DNA from: Siculibacillus lacustris
GTDB taxonomy: Bacteria > Pseudomonadota > Alphaproteobacteria > Rhizobiales > Ancalomicrobiaceae
Assembly: GCF_004328075.1 (NCBI RefSeq)
Contig: NZ_SJFN01000036.1
Span: forward strand, 1 to 46,272
Direction of reading: 5' to 3'
Length of the DNA stretch: 46,272 bases
Below are positions 30,583 to 38,022 of the stretch, one piece after another. Under the pieces are notes generated by a model. It saw only the letters and a list, made by a program, of their open reading frames with translations, did not search any database and was not told the DNA's origin. How positions within the stretch are numbered: the first letter of the stretch is position 1; each line of letters begins with the position of its first letter. Both the position numbers and the translations under genes were made by a program.

Positions 30583-31521
30583 TCACAACCCTCGGGTATC
30601 GGTTGTAGGAAACATCGATAAAAATACGGGTGGCAGCGCGGCCGAGACCTCGATCCGCCGGCCGTCGGGTCGCGAAAACCCGAGGCGCAGAGCGTGCAAC
30701 ATGAGGCGGGGTGCCGCGGCGGCGCGGCCATAGAGTCGATCGCCGAGGATCGGGTGACCGATCGCCGCCAGGTGCGCCCGCAACTGGTGCTGGCGTCCGG
30801 TGGCGGGCTCGAGCCGTACCAGGGCCGAGCGGCCATCGGGAGAGGTGCCCACCACTTCATATTCGGTGACCGCGGAAAGCCCGGCGGGATCGTCGGCGGC
30901 GACCGCCACCATCCGCCCGCCCTGCGGCGTCTCGCGCTTGGCCAGCGCGAGAGCGATGGTTCCCGCGGCAGGATCGGGGACGCCGGCGACCACCGCCATA
31001 TAGGTCTTGGCGACGGTGCGGGCGGCGAAGGCCCGGCCGAGGCGGGCGGCGACGGCGCGGCTGCGAGCGGCGACCAGCACGCCGGAGGTGTCGCGGTCGA
31101 GGCGATGGACGAGCAGCGGCCGTTTGCCGCGGGCGTCGACGAGCTGGGCGAGCAGGCCGTCGAGGTCCTCGCCCGAGCGGGTACCGCCGTGCACCGGCAG
31201 GCCCGAGGGCTTGTCGAAGACGATCAGATCGTCGTCGGACCAGATGGTCATCGCCGCGAGCCGCGCCTCGATCGCGGCGCGGGCCGCCGGATCGATCGCC
31301 GGAGTCGCAGCGACGGCGGACGCGCCGGCGGGGCGCTCGGCGAGGCGGACGACCTGACCGGCGGCGAGCGGATCGGCGAGGCGGAAGGGCCGACCGTCGA
31401 CGGTCAGGCGCCCGGACTTCAACAGCCCGGCGGCGGCGCCATGGGCGAGTTCGGGGCGATGGATGCGCAGGAAGCGATCGAGGCGCATGCCCTTCTCGCT
31501 GACGTGGACGGTGCGTTCCAT
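30583..31521 (-). CDS. RluA-family pseudouridine synthase (second copy)
   Basis: 312 residues. N-terminal S4-like RNA-binding segment (VSEKGMRLDRFLRIHRPELA), then the catalytic domain with DDLIVFDKPSGLPVHGG, HRLDRDTSGVLV containing the catalytic Asp, and RLEPATGRQHQLRAHLAAIG. These enzymes isomerise uridine in rRNA or tRNA. It follows rluC after 17 nt and is probably a paralogue of it; the target site is unknown. ATG 31521 has a weak ribosome-binding site and may depend on rluC translation. Confidence 0.88.
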   Translation of the reverse strand: MERTVHVSEKGMRLDRFLRIHRPELAHGAAAGLLKSGRLTVDGRPFRLADPLAAGQVVRLAERPAGASAVAATPAIDPAARAAIEARLAAMTIWSDDDLIVFDKPSGLPVHGGTRSGEDLDGLLAQLVDARGKRPLLVHRLDRDTSGVLVAARSRAVAARLGRAFAARTVAKTYMAVVAGVPDPAAGTIALALAKRETPQGGRMVAVAADDPAGLSAVTEYEVVGTSPDGRSALVRLEPATGRQHQLRAHLAAIGHPILGDRLYGRAAAAPRLMLHALRLGFSRPDGRRIEVSAALPPVFLSMFPTTDTRGL

Positions 31522-31538
31522 GGGCGGTCGACCGAGGG

Positions 31539-32546
31539 TCAGTCCTCGATCGCCTCCTCGATCTCGGGATCGTAGGCCGAGGTGTCGAAGCCGAGCAGGT
31601 TCCACGACTGCTTCATGTGCGGCGGCAAGGGCGCGGTGACGTCGATGATTCCGCGTCCGCCGGGATGGGGCACGACGATGCGACGGGCGAGCAGATGCAG
31701 CTTGTTCTGCATGCCGCCCGGCAGTTCCCAATCCTTCTTGTCGAAGTATTTGGGGTCGCCGACGATCGGGTGGCCGATGTGGGCGGTATGGGCGCGCAAT
31801 TGATGGGTGCGGCCGGTGGTCGGCTTGAGGCTCAGCCACGACAGGCTCTGAGCGGCCTGATCGACCACGGAATAGTGGGTCAGCGCATGGGCCGCTCCCT
31901 GTTCGCCGTGGCGGGCGACGCGCATCTTCTCGCCGTCGTTCTCCTCGTCCTTGGCGAGCCAGGTCGAGATCTTGCCCTGTCGGGGATGGGGCACGCCGGC
32001 GACCAGCGCCCAATAGATCTTGCGCGCCGAGCGCGAGCGGAAGGTCGCGGCCAAGGCCGCGGCGATCGACCGGCGCTTGGCGATCACCAGACAGCCGGCG
32101 GTGTCCTTGTCGAGCCGATGGACCAGACGCGGCACCTGACCCTTGGAGTCGATCAGGCTCTCCAGCATCGCGTCGACGTGGCGGGTGACGCCCGATCCGC
32201 CCTGGACCGACAGGCCGGCGGGCTTGTTCAGGACGATGACGTCGGCGTCTTCGAACAAGATGCGCGACTTCAGGAAGGCGGCGTCGCCCTCCTGCGCCGG
32301 CTGCTTGTCCGACTGGGGCCGGGCGCTCTCCTTGAGATCGGTCGGCAGCGGCGGCACGCGTACCATCTGACCCGGCATGACGCGGGCCGAGGTTTCGACG
32401 CGCTTGCCGTCGATGCGTACCTGTCCGGTCCGCGCGAGCTTCTGCAGCGCGCCGAAGGCGAGACCGGGATAATGAGCCTTGAACCAGCGGTCGAGGCGCA
32501 TACCGGCCTCGTCCTCGCCGACGGTGATGGTTTCGACGATCGCCAT
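31539..32546 (-). CDS. rluC: Ribosomal large subunit pseudouridine synthase, RluC/RluD type
   Basis: 335 residues. S4 domain (VGEDEAGMRLDRWFKAHYPG, FGALQKLARTGQVRIDGKRV), then DADVIVLNKPAGLSVQGGSG, catalytic HRLDKDTAGCLV, and LKPTTGRTHQLRAHTAHIGH. It modifies 23S rRNA uridines. Given its place between crcB and the HAD/ATP12 genes in related genomes, it is the RluC orthologue rather than the neighbouring paralogue. GAGGAACTCC precedes ATG 32546; an ATG at 32600 would add 18 unlikely residues. Confidence 0.92.
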   Translation of the reverse strand: MAIVETITVGEDEAGMRLDRWFKAHYPGLAFGALQKLARTGQVRIDGKRVETSARVMPGQMVRVPPLPTDLKESARPQSDKQPAQEGDAAFLKSRILFEDADVIVLNKPAGLSVQGGSGVTRHVDAMLESLIDSKGQVPRLVHRLDKDTAGCLVIAKRRSIAAALAATFRSRSARKIYWALVAGVPHPRQGKISTWLAKDEENDGEKMRVARHGEQGAAHALTHYSVVDQAAQSLSWLSLKPTTGRTHQLRAHTAHIGHPIVGDPKYFDKKDWELPGGMQNKLHLLARRIVVPHPGGRGIIDVTAPLPPHMKQSWNLLGFDTSAYDPEIEEAIED

Positions 32547-32717
32547 GGAGTTCCTCGTGTGGCCCCCGTGATGGCGGAAAGCGGGGCCGCACGCAAGCAC
32601 GGCGTGACCCGGCGGGCCGCTCGGACCCTCGGATCGCGCCGATTTGCGGCAATTTCGGCGGTTCGCGGGGGTCGACGGTAAGGGGGGCCGCTCGGAGGAG
32701 CGCCGGCGGCGTGGGTC

Positions 32718-33131
32718 TCAGGAGGCGAACATCGCCCGGGTGGCGGCGAGGGCGGCGACCAGGGCGAGGATCGACACGGCGACCGAGGCGGCGACGTAGC
32801 CGGTCGCGGCCAGGGTCGCGCCGCGCTGCCACAGCACCACGGCGTCGAGCGAGAAGGCCGAGAAGGTGGTGAAGCCACCGAGGATGCCGGTCATGAAGAA
32901 CAGGCGGAAGGCGTCCGAGCCGGATCCGGCCTGACGGGTCATCAGCCAGCCGGCGAAGACCCCCATCACCAGCGAGCCGATCACGTTGATCGCCAGCGTC
33001 CCCCAGGGGAAATGCGGCCCGAAGGCGGAGAGCGCGGCGAGCGACACGCCGTAGCGGGCGACCGCACCGATACCGCCGCCGACGAAGACGAGGCACAGGA
33101 ACTGGAGCTGGGTGGCGAGCGAGATCGGCAT
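32718..33131 (-). CDS. crcB: Fluoride efflux channel FluC (CrcB)
   Basis: 137 residues and four membrane helices. Dual-topology fluoride channel. Conserved FluC motifs are VGGGIGAVARYGVSLAAL, GTLAINVIGSLVMGVFAG (with the channel Asn) and MTGILGGFTTFSAFSLDAV. Modest AGAG before ATG 33131. No fluoride riboswitch is recognised upstream. 171 nt separate it from rluC; this gap shows nothing recognisable. Confidence 0.93.
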   Translation of the reverse strand: MPISLATQLQFLCLVFVGGGIGAVARYGVSLAALSAFGPHFPWGTLAINVIGSLVMGVFAGWLMTRQAGSGSDAFRLFFMTGILGGFTTFSAFSLDAVVLWQRGATLAATGYVAASVAVSILALVAALAATRAMFAS

Positions 33132-33270
33132 GGCGGACTCTGGGGTGGGCGGCGCGCGGTGGAGACATTTCAATGCACCGCAGCGGCGCGATTGTCACGA
33201 TCCGAGCGCCGCCGAATCGTCACGGGAGCCGCGATCGCGGCGGGAACGGGGGGCCCTCGCGGCGCCGGCG

Positions 33271-33320
33271 ACGTGTGGCGACGTGTGGCGACGTGTGGCG
33301 GGGTGTGGCCGGGTGTGGCC
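33271..33320. repeat. Tandem decamer repeats
   Basis: ACGTGTGGCG three times in succession (33271-33300), then GGGTGTGGCC twice (33301-33320), and a further GGGTGTGG. All share GTGTGG. A short minisatellite-like array, probably made by slippage. Confidence 0.75.
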
Positions 33321-33395
33321 CGGGGTGTGGTCCGGGGCTCGGGTCGTCGGCCACGCCGGCCGTCCGAGATCGGCGGGCACGATCGCGCCGCGGCC

Positions 33396-33555
33396 CCTTC
33401 CCTTCTCCCCTCGCGGGAGAAGGTGGCCGAAGGCCGGATGAGGGGGCGGGCCCCTCCCCGACCGCCGGATTCGCGAGTCCGCCCGTTCACCGCCCGCGCA
33501 CAGCCCCCTCATCCGCCCCTGCGGGGCACCTTCTCCCACCAGGGGAGAAGGGACG
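33396..33555. repeat. Intergenic palindromic element (CCTTCTCCC type)
   Basis: The left arm (33396-33448) with CTTCTCCCCTCGCGGGAGAA and GGCCGGATGAGGGGGC pairs with the right arm (33501-33555) with GCCCCCTCATCCGCCCCTGC and TTCTCCCACCAGGGGAGAAG. This two-armed type with GGATGAGGG is widespread in intergenic DNA of Hyphomicrobiales. Non-coding. Confidence 0.75.
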
Positions 33556-33737
33556 ACCGCGGCGGCGGCGCGTGACCCGCAGGTCGCGCCCTGGCGGGTG
33601 GCGGGTCGCCCGGGTCGGGTGGAGGGCCGAAACGCTGCGCTGCGCGCGCCGGCCCTCCCCGCTTGACAGGCCCGGGGTTCGCCCACACACAGCATCGAAC
33701 CGGGGCGGCGGCCGGACCGGTGGGAAGCAGGTCGACG

Positions 33738-34484
33738 ATGAACCACACGGACCGATCCGAAGGCGGACCGAGACCCACGGCGGCGAGCCCGAGCACCGAG
33801 CGCCGGCAGACCATCGTCTTCGACGCCGTCTCCGTCGTTCGCGAAGGCCGGACCGTGCTCGACGGCCTTTCCCTCACGCTCACCGAGCGGCGGATCGGCA
33901 TCGTCGGGCGCAACGGCTCGGGCAAATCGACGCTCCTGAAGAGCCTGATCGGGCTGGTGGCGCCGACCGAAGGCACGATCATCGTCGACGGGCGCGACAG
34001 CATCACCGACGCGCGGGCGATCCGCGCGGTGACCGGTTTCCTGTTCCAGAACCCCGACAACCAGATCGTCTTTCCGATCGTCGCCGAAGATCTCGCCTTC
34101 GGCCTGAAGAACCACGGCTTCGACCGAGCCCAGACCGCGGCGCGGGTCGACGCGGCGCTCGATCGGCTGGACATTCGCGCGCTCGGGCGTCGGCGCATCC
34201 ACGAATTGTCGGGCGGCGAGAAACAGCTGGTGGCGCTCGCCGGTGTCCTGGCACTGGGGCCGAAGACCGTGCTGTTCGACGAGCCGACGTCGCAGCTCGA
34301 TCTGCACAACCGCAACCGCTTCCGCGCCGTGCTGGCGGCGATGCCCGAACAGGCGGTGGTGGTCGCCCACGACCTCGAGCTGCTCGACGACTTCGACCGG
34401 GTCCTGGTGATCGACGCCGGGCGGATCGTCGCCGACGACCGGCCGAGCCGCGCGCTCGCCCTCTACCGGGAGCGCTCGGCATGA
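33738..34484 (+). CDS. bioM: Biotin ECF transporter ATPase BioM
   Basis: 248 residues. ATP-binding component of the energy-coupling module. Walker A GRNGSGKS (57-64), Q-loop VTGFLFQNPDNQIVFPIVAEDL (ECF-type), signature ELSGGEKQLVAL, Walker B TVLFDEPTSQLDL, H-loop VVVAHDLELL. The first 24 residues are a polar extension; ATG 33738 has AGG 7 nt upstream, while ATG 33663 would start inside intergenic sequence. It overlaps bioN by 4 nt (ATGA). The bioM-bioN-bioY order shows that the substrate is biotin. Confidence 0.93.
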   Translation: MNHTDRSEGGPRPTAASPSTERRQTIVFDAVSVVREGRTVLDGLSLTLTERRIGIVGRNGSGKSTLLKSLIGLVAPTEGTIIVDGRDSITDARAIRAVTGFLFQNPDNQIVFPIVAEDLAFGLKNHGFDRAQTAARVDAALDRLDIRALGRRRIHELSGGEKQLVALAGVLALGPKTVLFDEPTSQLDLHNRNRFRAVLAAMPEQAVVVAHDLELLDDFDRVLVIDAGRIVADDRPSRALALYRERSA

Positions 34485-35164
34485 TCGGCGGGATCGGGGC
34501 CGACGGCGCGAGCCCGCTCCATCGCCTGCCGGCCGGGTCGAAGCTCGCGGGGCTGGCGGTGATCGCCACGGCGTTGTTCTTCGTGGACGTGCCGGCGGTC
34601 CTGGCGATCGCGGCGGTGATCGGCGGGGCGGCGATGCTGTCGACCGGGCGGGCGCCGGCGCGGCTCGCCCGCGACCTCGCCCTGCCGGGGCTGGCGGTTG
34701 TCCTGGTCGGGCTCGCCGACGTGCTCCTGGTCGATGCCGCGACGGCGCTCGTCGCGGTGCTGCGGCTCGCAGCGCTCCTGTTCTTCGCCCAGGCGGTGAC
34801 GCTGACCACCTCGACCGGCGAACTCGCCGACACCCTGGAGCGGGCGCTCGTGCCCTTCGATCGGCTCGGGCTGCTCGATGCGCCGCGCGTGGCGCTGACC
34901 CTGACGCTGGCGATCCGCTTCGTGCCGCTGATCGGCGCCGAGATCGCGGCGATCCGCGAGGCCCAGGCGGTGCGGGGGCTCGCCGGCCATCCGGTGGCGC
35001 TGGCGGTGCCGCTGATCGTCCGCATTCTGGTGCGCGCCGAAGAGATCGCCGACGCGATCGACGCCCGCGGCTTTCCTCCGCCGCGCGGCCCCGGCATACT
35101 CGCCGACCGCGCCGCGCCCTCCCCTGCCGTGCCGTCCGAGGATCTTCCCCATGACCACCCGTGA
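34481..35164 (+). CDS. bioN: Biotin ECF transporter transmembrane protein BioN
   Basis: 227 residues and four to five membrane helices. EcfT-type coupling subunit that links BioM to BioY. SPLHRLPAGSKLAGL is the usual N-terminus. EAQAVRGL (A-x-A/R-G type) and ADAIDARGFP are the two conserved EcfT coupling segments that dock on the ATPase. It overlaps bioM by 4 nt and bioY by 14 nt, so translation is tightly coupled. Confidence 0.92.
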   Translation: MIGGIGADGASPLHRLPAGSKLAGLAVIATALFFVDVPAVLAIAAVIGGAAMLSTGRAPARLARDLALPGLAVVLVGLADVLLVDAATALVAVLRLAALLFFAQAVTLTTSTGELADTLERALVPFDRLGLLDAPRVALTLTLAIRFVPLIGAEIAAIREAQAVRGLAGHPVALAVPLIVRILVRAEEIADAIDARGFPPPRGPGILADRAAPSPAVPSEDLPHDHP

Positions 35165-35780
35165 CATCGGCCTCGTCGCCCTGTTCGCCGCCGTGATCGT
35201 CGCGCTCGGCGCCGTGCCGGCCTTCCCGCTCGCCGTCCTGCCGGTGCCGATCACCCTGCAGTCACTGGGGGTGATGCTCGCCGGTCTGGTGCTCGGGCCG
35301 AAGCGTGGCGCCGCGGCGCCGCTGGTGGTGATCGCCCTGGTGGCGATCGGCCTGCCGGTGCTGGCCGGCGGGCGCGGCGGGCTGGTGGTGTTCGCCGGGC
35401 CGACCGCGGGATTCCTGATCGGCTGGGTGCCGGCCGCCTTCGTCGCCGGCCTGCTGGCGATGCGGCTCGATCGCGACGGCACGCCGGCGCTGGTCCGTGC
35501 CCTCTCGGCGGTGCGCCTCAACGCGCTGACCCGGCCTCTCGCCCGAGGCGGCACCGGCACCGTGTCGCGGCTGCTCGGTCTGATCGCCGCGGCGTTGATC
35601 GGCGGCGTGGTGGTGGACTACGCCTTCGGCATCGTCTGGCTGGCCTTCGCCGCCAAGATCGGCCTCGCCAAGGCCTTCTACGGCTCGCTCGCCTTCATCC
35701 CCGGCGACATCGTCAAGGCGGTGATCGCGGCCCTGGTGACGCTCAAGGTCGGCGACGCCTATCGGCTGGACCGGCGCTGA
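35151..35780 (+). CDS. bioY: Biotin ECF transporter S component BioY
   Basis: 209 residues and six hydrophobic segments. High-affinity biotin-binding membrane subunit. LPVPITLQSLGVMLAGLVLG, PVLAGGRGGLVVFAGPTAGF (biotin-binding loop) and AKAFYGSLAFIPGDIVKAV are diagnostic. An insertion of about 20 Arg/Leu-rich residues around 110-135 (VRALSAVRLNALTRPLARGG) is longer than usual. GAGG lies 9 nt before ATG. It serves the biotin-dependent PccA coded 10 kb away. Confidence 0.94.
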   Translation: MTTRDIGLVALFAAVIVALGAVPAFPLAVLPVPITLQSLGVMLAGLVLGPKRGAAAPLVVIALVAIGLPVLAGGRGGLVVFAGPTAGFLIGWVPAAFVAGLLAMRLDRDGTPALVRALSAVRLNALTRPLARGGTGTVSRLLGLIAAALIGGVVVDYAFGIVWLAFAAKIGLAKAFYGSLAFIPGDIVKAVIAALVTLKVGDAYRLDRR

Positions 35781-35804
35781 GGCCGCGGCGCAAGGAGTTC
35801 AGCC

Positions 35805-36227
35805 ATGAACGAAGAAGCGAAGATCCATGACGCCGCCTGTCACTGCGGCCGGGTGCGGTTCAGGGTTCGCCTGGCCGGGTTCGACACGATCCGCCGCTGT
35901 ACCTGCAGCTATTGCCGGATGCGAGGCGCGATCGCCGTCTCCGCGCAGCGTGACGACGTCGCGTTCGTCGCCGGCGAAGACAATCTGTCGCTCTATCAAT
36001 TCAATACCGGAACGGCGAAACACTATTTCTGCCGGACCTGTGGCATCTACACTCACCACCAGCGCCGATCGAACCCCAAGCTGTTCGGAATCAACGTCGC
36101 CTGTCTCGAAGGACACGGCCCCTTCGACTTCCCCGAAGTCGTGGTGATGGACGGCGTCAATCATCCGTCGGACACGTCGTCCGGTCCGCGCGTCGCCGGC
36201 GTGCTGCGGTTCGTCGCCTCCGAGTGA
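35805..36227 (+). CDS. GFA (CENP-V)-family zinc protein
   Basis: 140 residues. Members bind one or two zinc ions through Cys clusters. Here HDAACHCGRVRF, RRCTCSYCRMRG and YFCRTCGIYTHHQ give all the expected Cys ligands. The family includes glutathione-dependent formaldehyde-activating proteins and many uncharacterised ones; the substrate is unclear. Strong ribosome-binding site AAGGAG. It lies 24 nt after bioY, so it is likely in the same transcript, and is convergent with rarA 25 nt away. Confidence 0.88.
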   Translation: MNEEAKIHDAACHCGRVRFRVRLAGFDTIRRCTCSYCRMRGAIAVSAQRDDVAFVAGEDNLSLYQFNTGTAKHYFCRTCGIYTHHQRRSNPKLFGINVACLEGHGPFDFPEVVVMDGVNHPSDTSSGPRVAGVLRFVASE

Positions 36228-36252
36228 CGGCGCGCCCTGACCGCGCTCGCCC

Positions 36253-37563
36253 TCACGCCCCGCCGCGCTCGCGGCGGAGCTTCGCCCACCAGTCGAGCCG
36301 CTTCTTGACCTCGCGCTCGAAGCCGCGTTCGGGCGGGTGGTAGAAGCTGTGGCGGCCGAGTTTCTCCGGGAAATAGTCCTGGCCGGAGAAGGCGTCGGGC
36401 TGATCGTGGTCGTAGAGATAGCCCTCGGAATAGCCCTCGGCCTTCATCAGCTTGGTCGGCGCGTTGAGGATGTGCTTCGGCGGCGGCAGCGAGCCGCCGT
36501 CCTTGGCGACCCGCATCGCCGCCTTGTAGGCGGTATAGACGGCGTTCGACTTGGGCGCTGTGGCGACATAGACCAGCGCCTGGGCGATCGCCAATTCGCC
36601 CTCCGGGCTGCCGAGGAAGTCGTAGGCGTCCTTGGCGGCATTGGCGATCACCAGGGCCTGGGGGTCGGCGAGGCCGACGTCCTCGACCGCCATGCGGACG
36701 ATGCGGCGGGCGAGGAACAGGCCGTTCTCGCCGGCGTCGAGCATGCGCGCGAACCAGTAGAGCGCCGCGTCGGGATCGGAGCCGCGCACCGACTTGTGCA
36801 GGGCCGAGATCAGATTGTAGTGGCCGTCCTGGGTCTTGTCGTAGATCGGCGCGCGCCGCTGGACGATCTCCTGGAGCGTCGTGCCGTCGAAGGTCTCGCC
36901 GGGGGCGGCGGCGCGGATGACGTCTTCGGCCAGCGTCAGCGCGGCGCGGCCGTCGCCGTCGGCCATCCGCACCAGCATGGCGCGGGCCTCGGCGTCGAGC
37001 GGCAGCGGCCGGCCGAGATCGGCCTCGGCGCGCTCGACCAGCCGGGCGATCGCCGCCTCGTCGAGCGACTTGAACACCAGGACATGGGCGCGCGACAGGA
37101 GCGCGGCGTTGAGCTCGAAGGACGGGTTCTCGGTGGTGGCGCCGACCAGCACGATGGTGCCGTCCTCGACCACGGGCAGGAAACTGTCGAGCTGGGCGCG
37201 GTTGAAGCGATGGATCTCGTCGACGAACAGCAGCGTGCCGCGGCCGATCGCCCGGCGGCCGCGCGCCGCCTCGAAGACCTTCTTGAGATCGGCGACGCCG
37301 GTGAAGATCGCCGAGACCTGTTCGAACTCGAGCTCGGTCTCATCCGCCAACAGACGGGCGACGGTGGTCTTGCCGGTGCCGGGCGGGCCCCAGAAGATCA
37401 GACTTCCGAGGCTGCCGGAGCGCAACATCCTGCTGATCGCGCCGTCGGGGCCGACGAGATGGTCCTGGCCGACGACCTCGGCGAGCTTCTGCGGCCGCAG
37501 CCGATCGGCGAGCGGGCGCGGCGCGGCGCGCTCCAATCCGGCGGCGGCGAAGAGATCGGTCAT
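36253..37563 (-). CDS. rarA: Replication-associated recombination protein A (RarA/MgsA)
   Basis: 436 residues. AAA+ ATPase of the clamp-loader-like class, acting at stalled replication forks. Walker A GPPGTGKT (59-66), Walker B LLFVDEIHRFN, sensor 1 GATTENPSFELN. The C-terminal domain has SALHKSVRGSDPDAALYWFA and ending FYHPPERGFEREVKKRLDWW, the standard tetramerisation region. AGGGCCTGTCG precedes ATG. In related genomes it lies next to degQ and crcB; here other genes separate it from both. Confidence 0.95.
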   Translation of the reverse strand: MTDLFAAAGLERAAPRPLADRLRPQKLAEVVGQDHLVGPDGAISRMLRSGSLGSLIFWGPPGTGKTTVARLLADETELEFEQVSAIFTGVADLKKVFEAARGRRAIGRGTLLFVDEIHRFNRAQLDSFLPVVEDGTIVLVGATTENPSFELNAALLSRAHVLVFKSLDEAAIARLVERAEADLGRPLPLDAEARAMLVRMADGDGRAALTLAEDVIRAAAPGETFDGTTLQEIVQRRAPIYDKTQDGHYNLISALHKSVRGSDPDAALYWFARMLDAGENGLFLARRIVRMAVEDVGLADPQALVIANAAKDAYDFLGSPEGELAIAQALVYVATAPKSNAVYTAYKAAMRVAKDGGSLPPPKHILNAPTKLMKAEGYSEGYLYDHDQPDAFSGQDYFPEKLGRHSFYHPPERGFEREVKKRLDWWAKLRRERGGA

Positions 37564-38022
37564 CGACAGGCCCTCGATCGGCGGCGCGACGCCGCTCGCC
37601 CCTCATATAGCGCGATCCGGCGCGCGGGGCGCCTGTCGTGGTGGGACCGGTGATCCACAGTGTCGGCGTTTCGTCCGACGCCGCCGCATCCGCGAGACAA
37701 TGCCATGCGTATCGGGTCCGCGGACGGGGCTGACGGACCCGGGCTGCCTTGCGAGGCCGCTGCCACCTCGTCCCCCTCCCCCTCGAGGGGGAGGGACAGG
37801 GAGGGGGGGGGGGGGGGGGGGGCCCCCCCCGCGCCGACGACCGCCGTGAACGACGAAAGGCCGAGCCCCCCTCTCAGTCTCTCCCCCCCGAAAGGGAGAG
37901 GACGCTGCGGAGAGCGTCGTCGTGCCCCTCGGCGCCGGCAATCGTCGCCACGTCGCAGGAGCCGAGCGGGTCATTGCGCGAAGGTACTGGCCCCGGCAAC
38001 CCATCCCCCTCCCCGCCCCGGC
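37564..38022. other. Intergenic region with repeat element and G/C homopolymer
   Basis: 459 nt between the CoA-transferase stop and the rarA start. No gene. It includes the second copy of the long inverted-repeat element and, inside it, 20 G followed by 8 C. Confidence 0.6.
37769..37905. repeat. Intergenic inverted-repeat element, copy B, with G20-C8 run
   Basis: The left arm (about 37769-37809) matches the left arm of the element at 790-930 closely (CCCTCGAGGGGGAGGGACAG). The right arm (37866-37905) is recognisable (CTCTCAGTCTCTCCC then GAGAGGACGC) but has lost the inner palindrome. In place of the AT-rich spacer lies a run of 20 G (37803-37822) followed directly by 8 C (37823-37830). Confidence 0.75.

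Larger units (their letters stand above)
33132..33737. other. Divergent intergenic region, crcB / bioMNY, with repeats
   Basis: 606 nt without a gene. It holds a tandem decamer run (33271-33320), a palindromic element (33396-33555), and TTGACA at 33662-33667, a reasonable -35 for bioM, although no good -10 follows. No TTAT-type BioR site was seen. Confidence 0.5.

Noticed and set aside
33132-33300. Fluoride riboswitch upstream of crcB
   Set aside because: The expected conserved stems and joining sequence are not found in the leader; the region is low-complexity repeats.
33271-33320. CRISPR-like array
   Set aside because: Units are contiguous decamers without spacers, and no cas gene is present; it is a simple tandem repeat.
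33640-33737. BioR operator (TTAT-type palindrome) before bioM
   Set aside because: No TTATnnATAA-like sequence is present in the upstream 100 nt.
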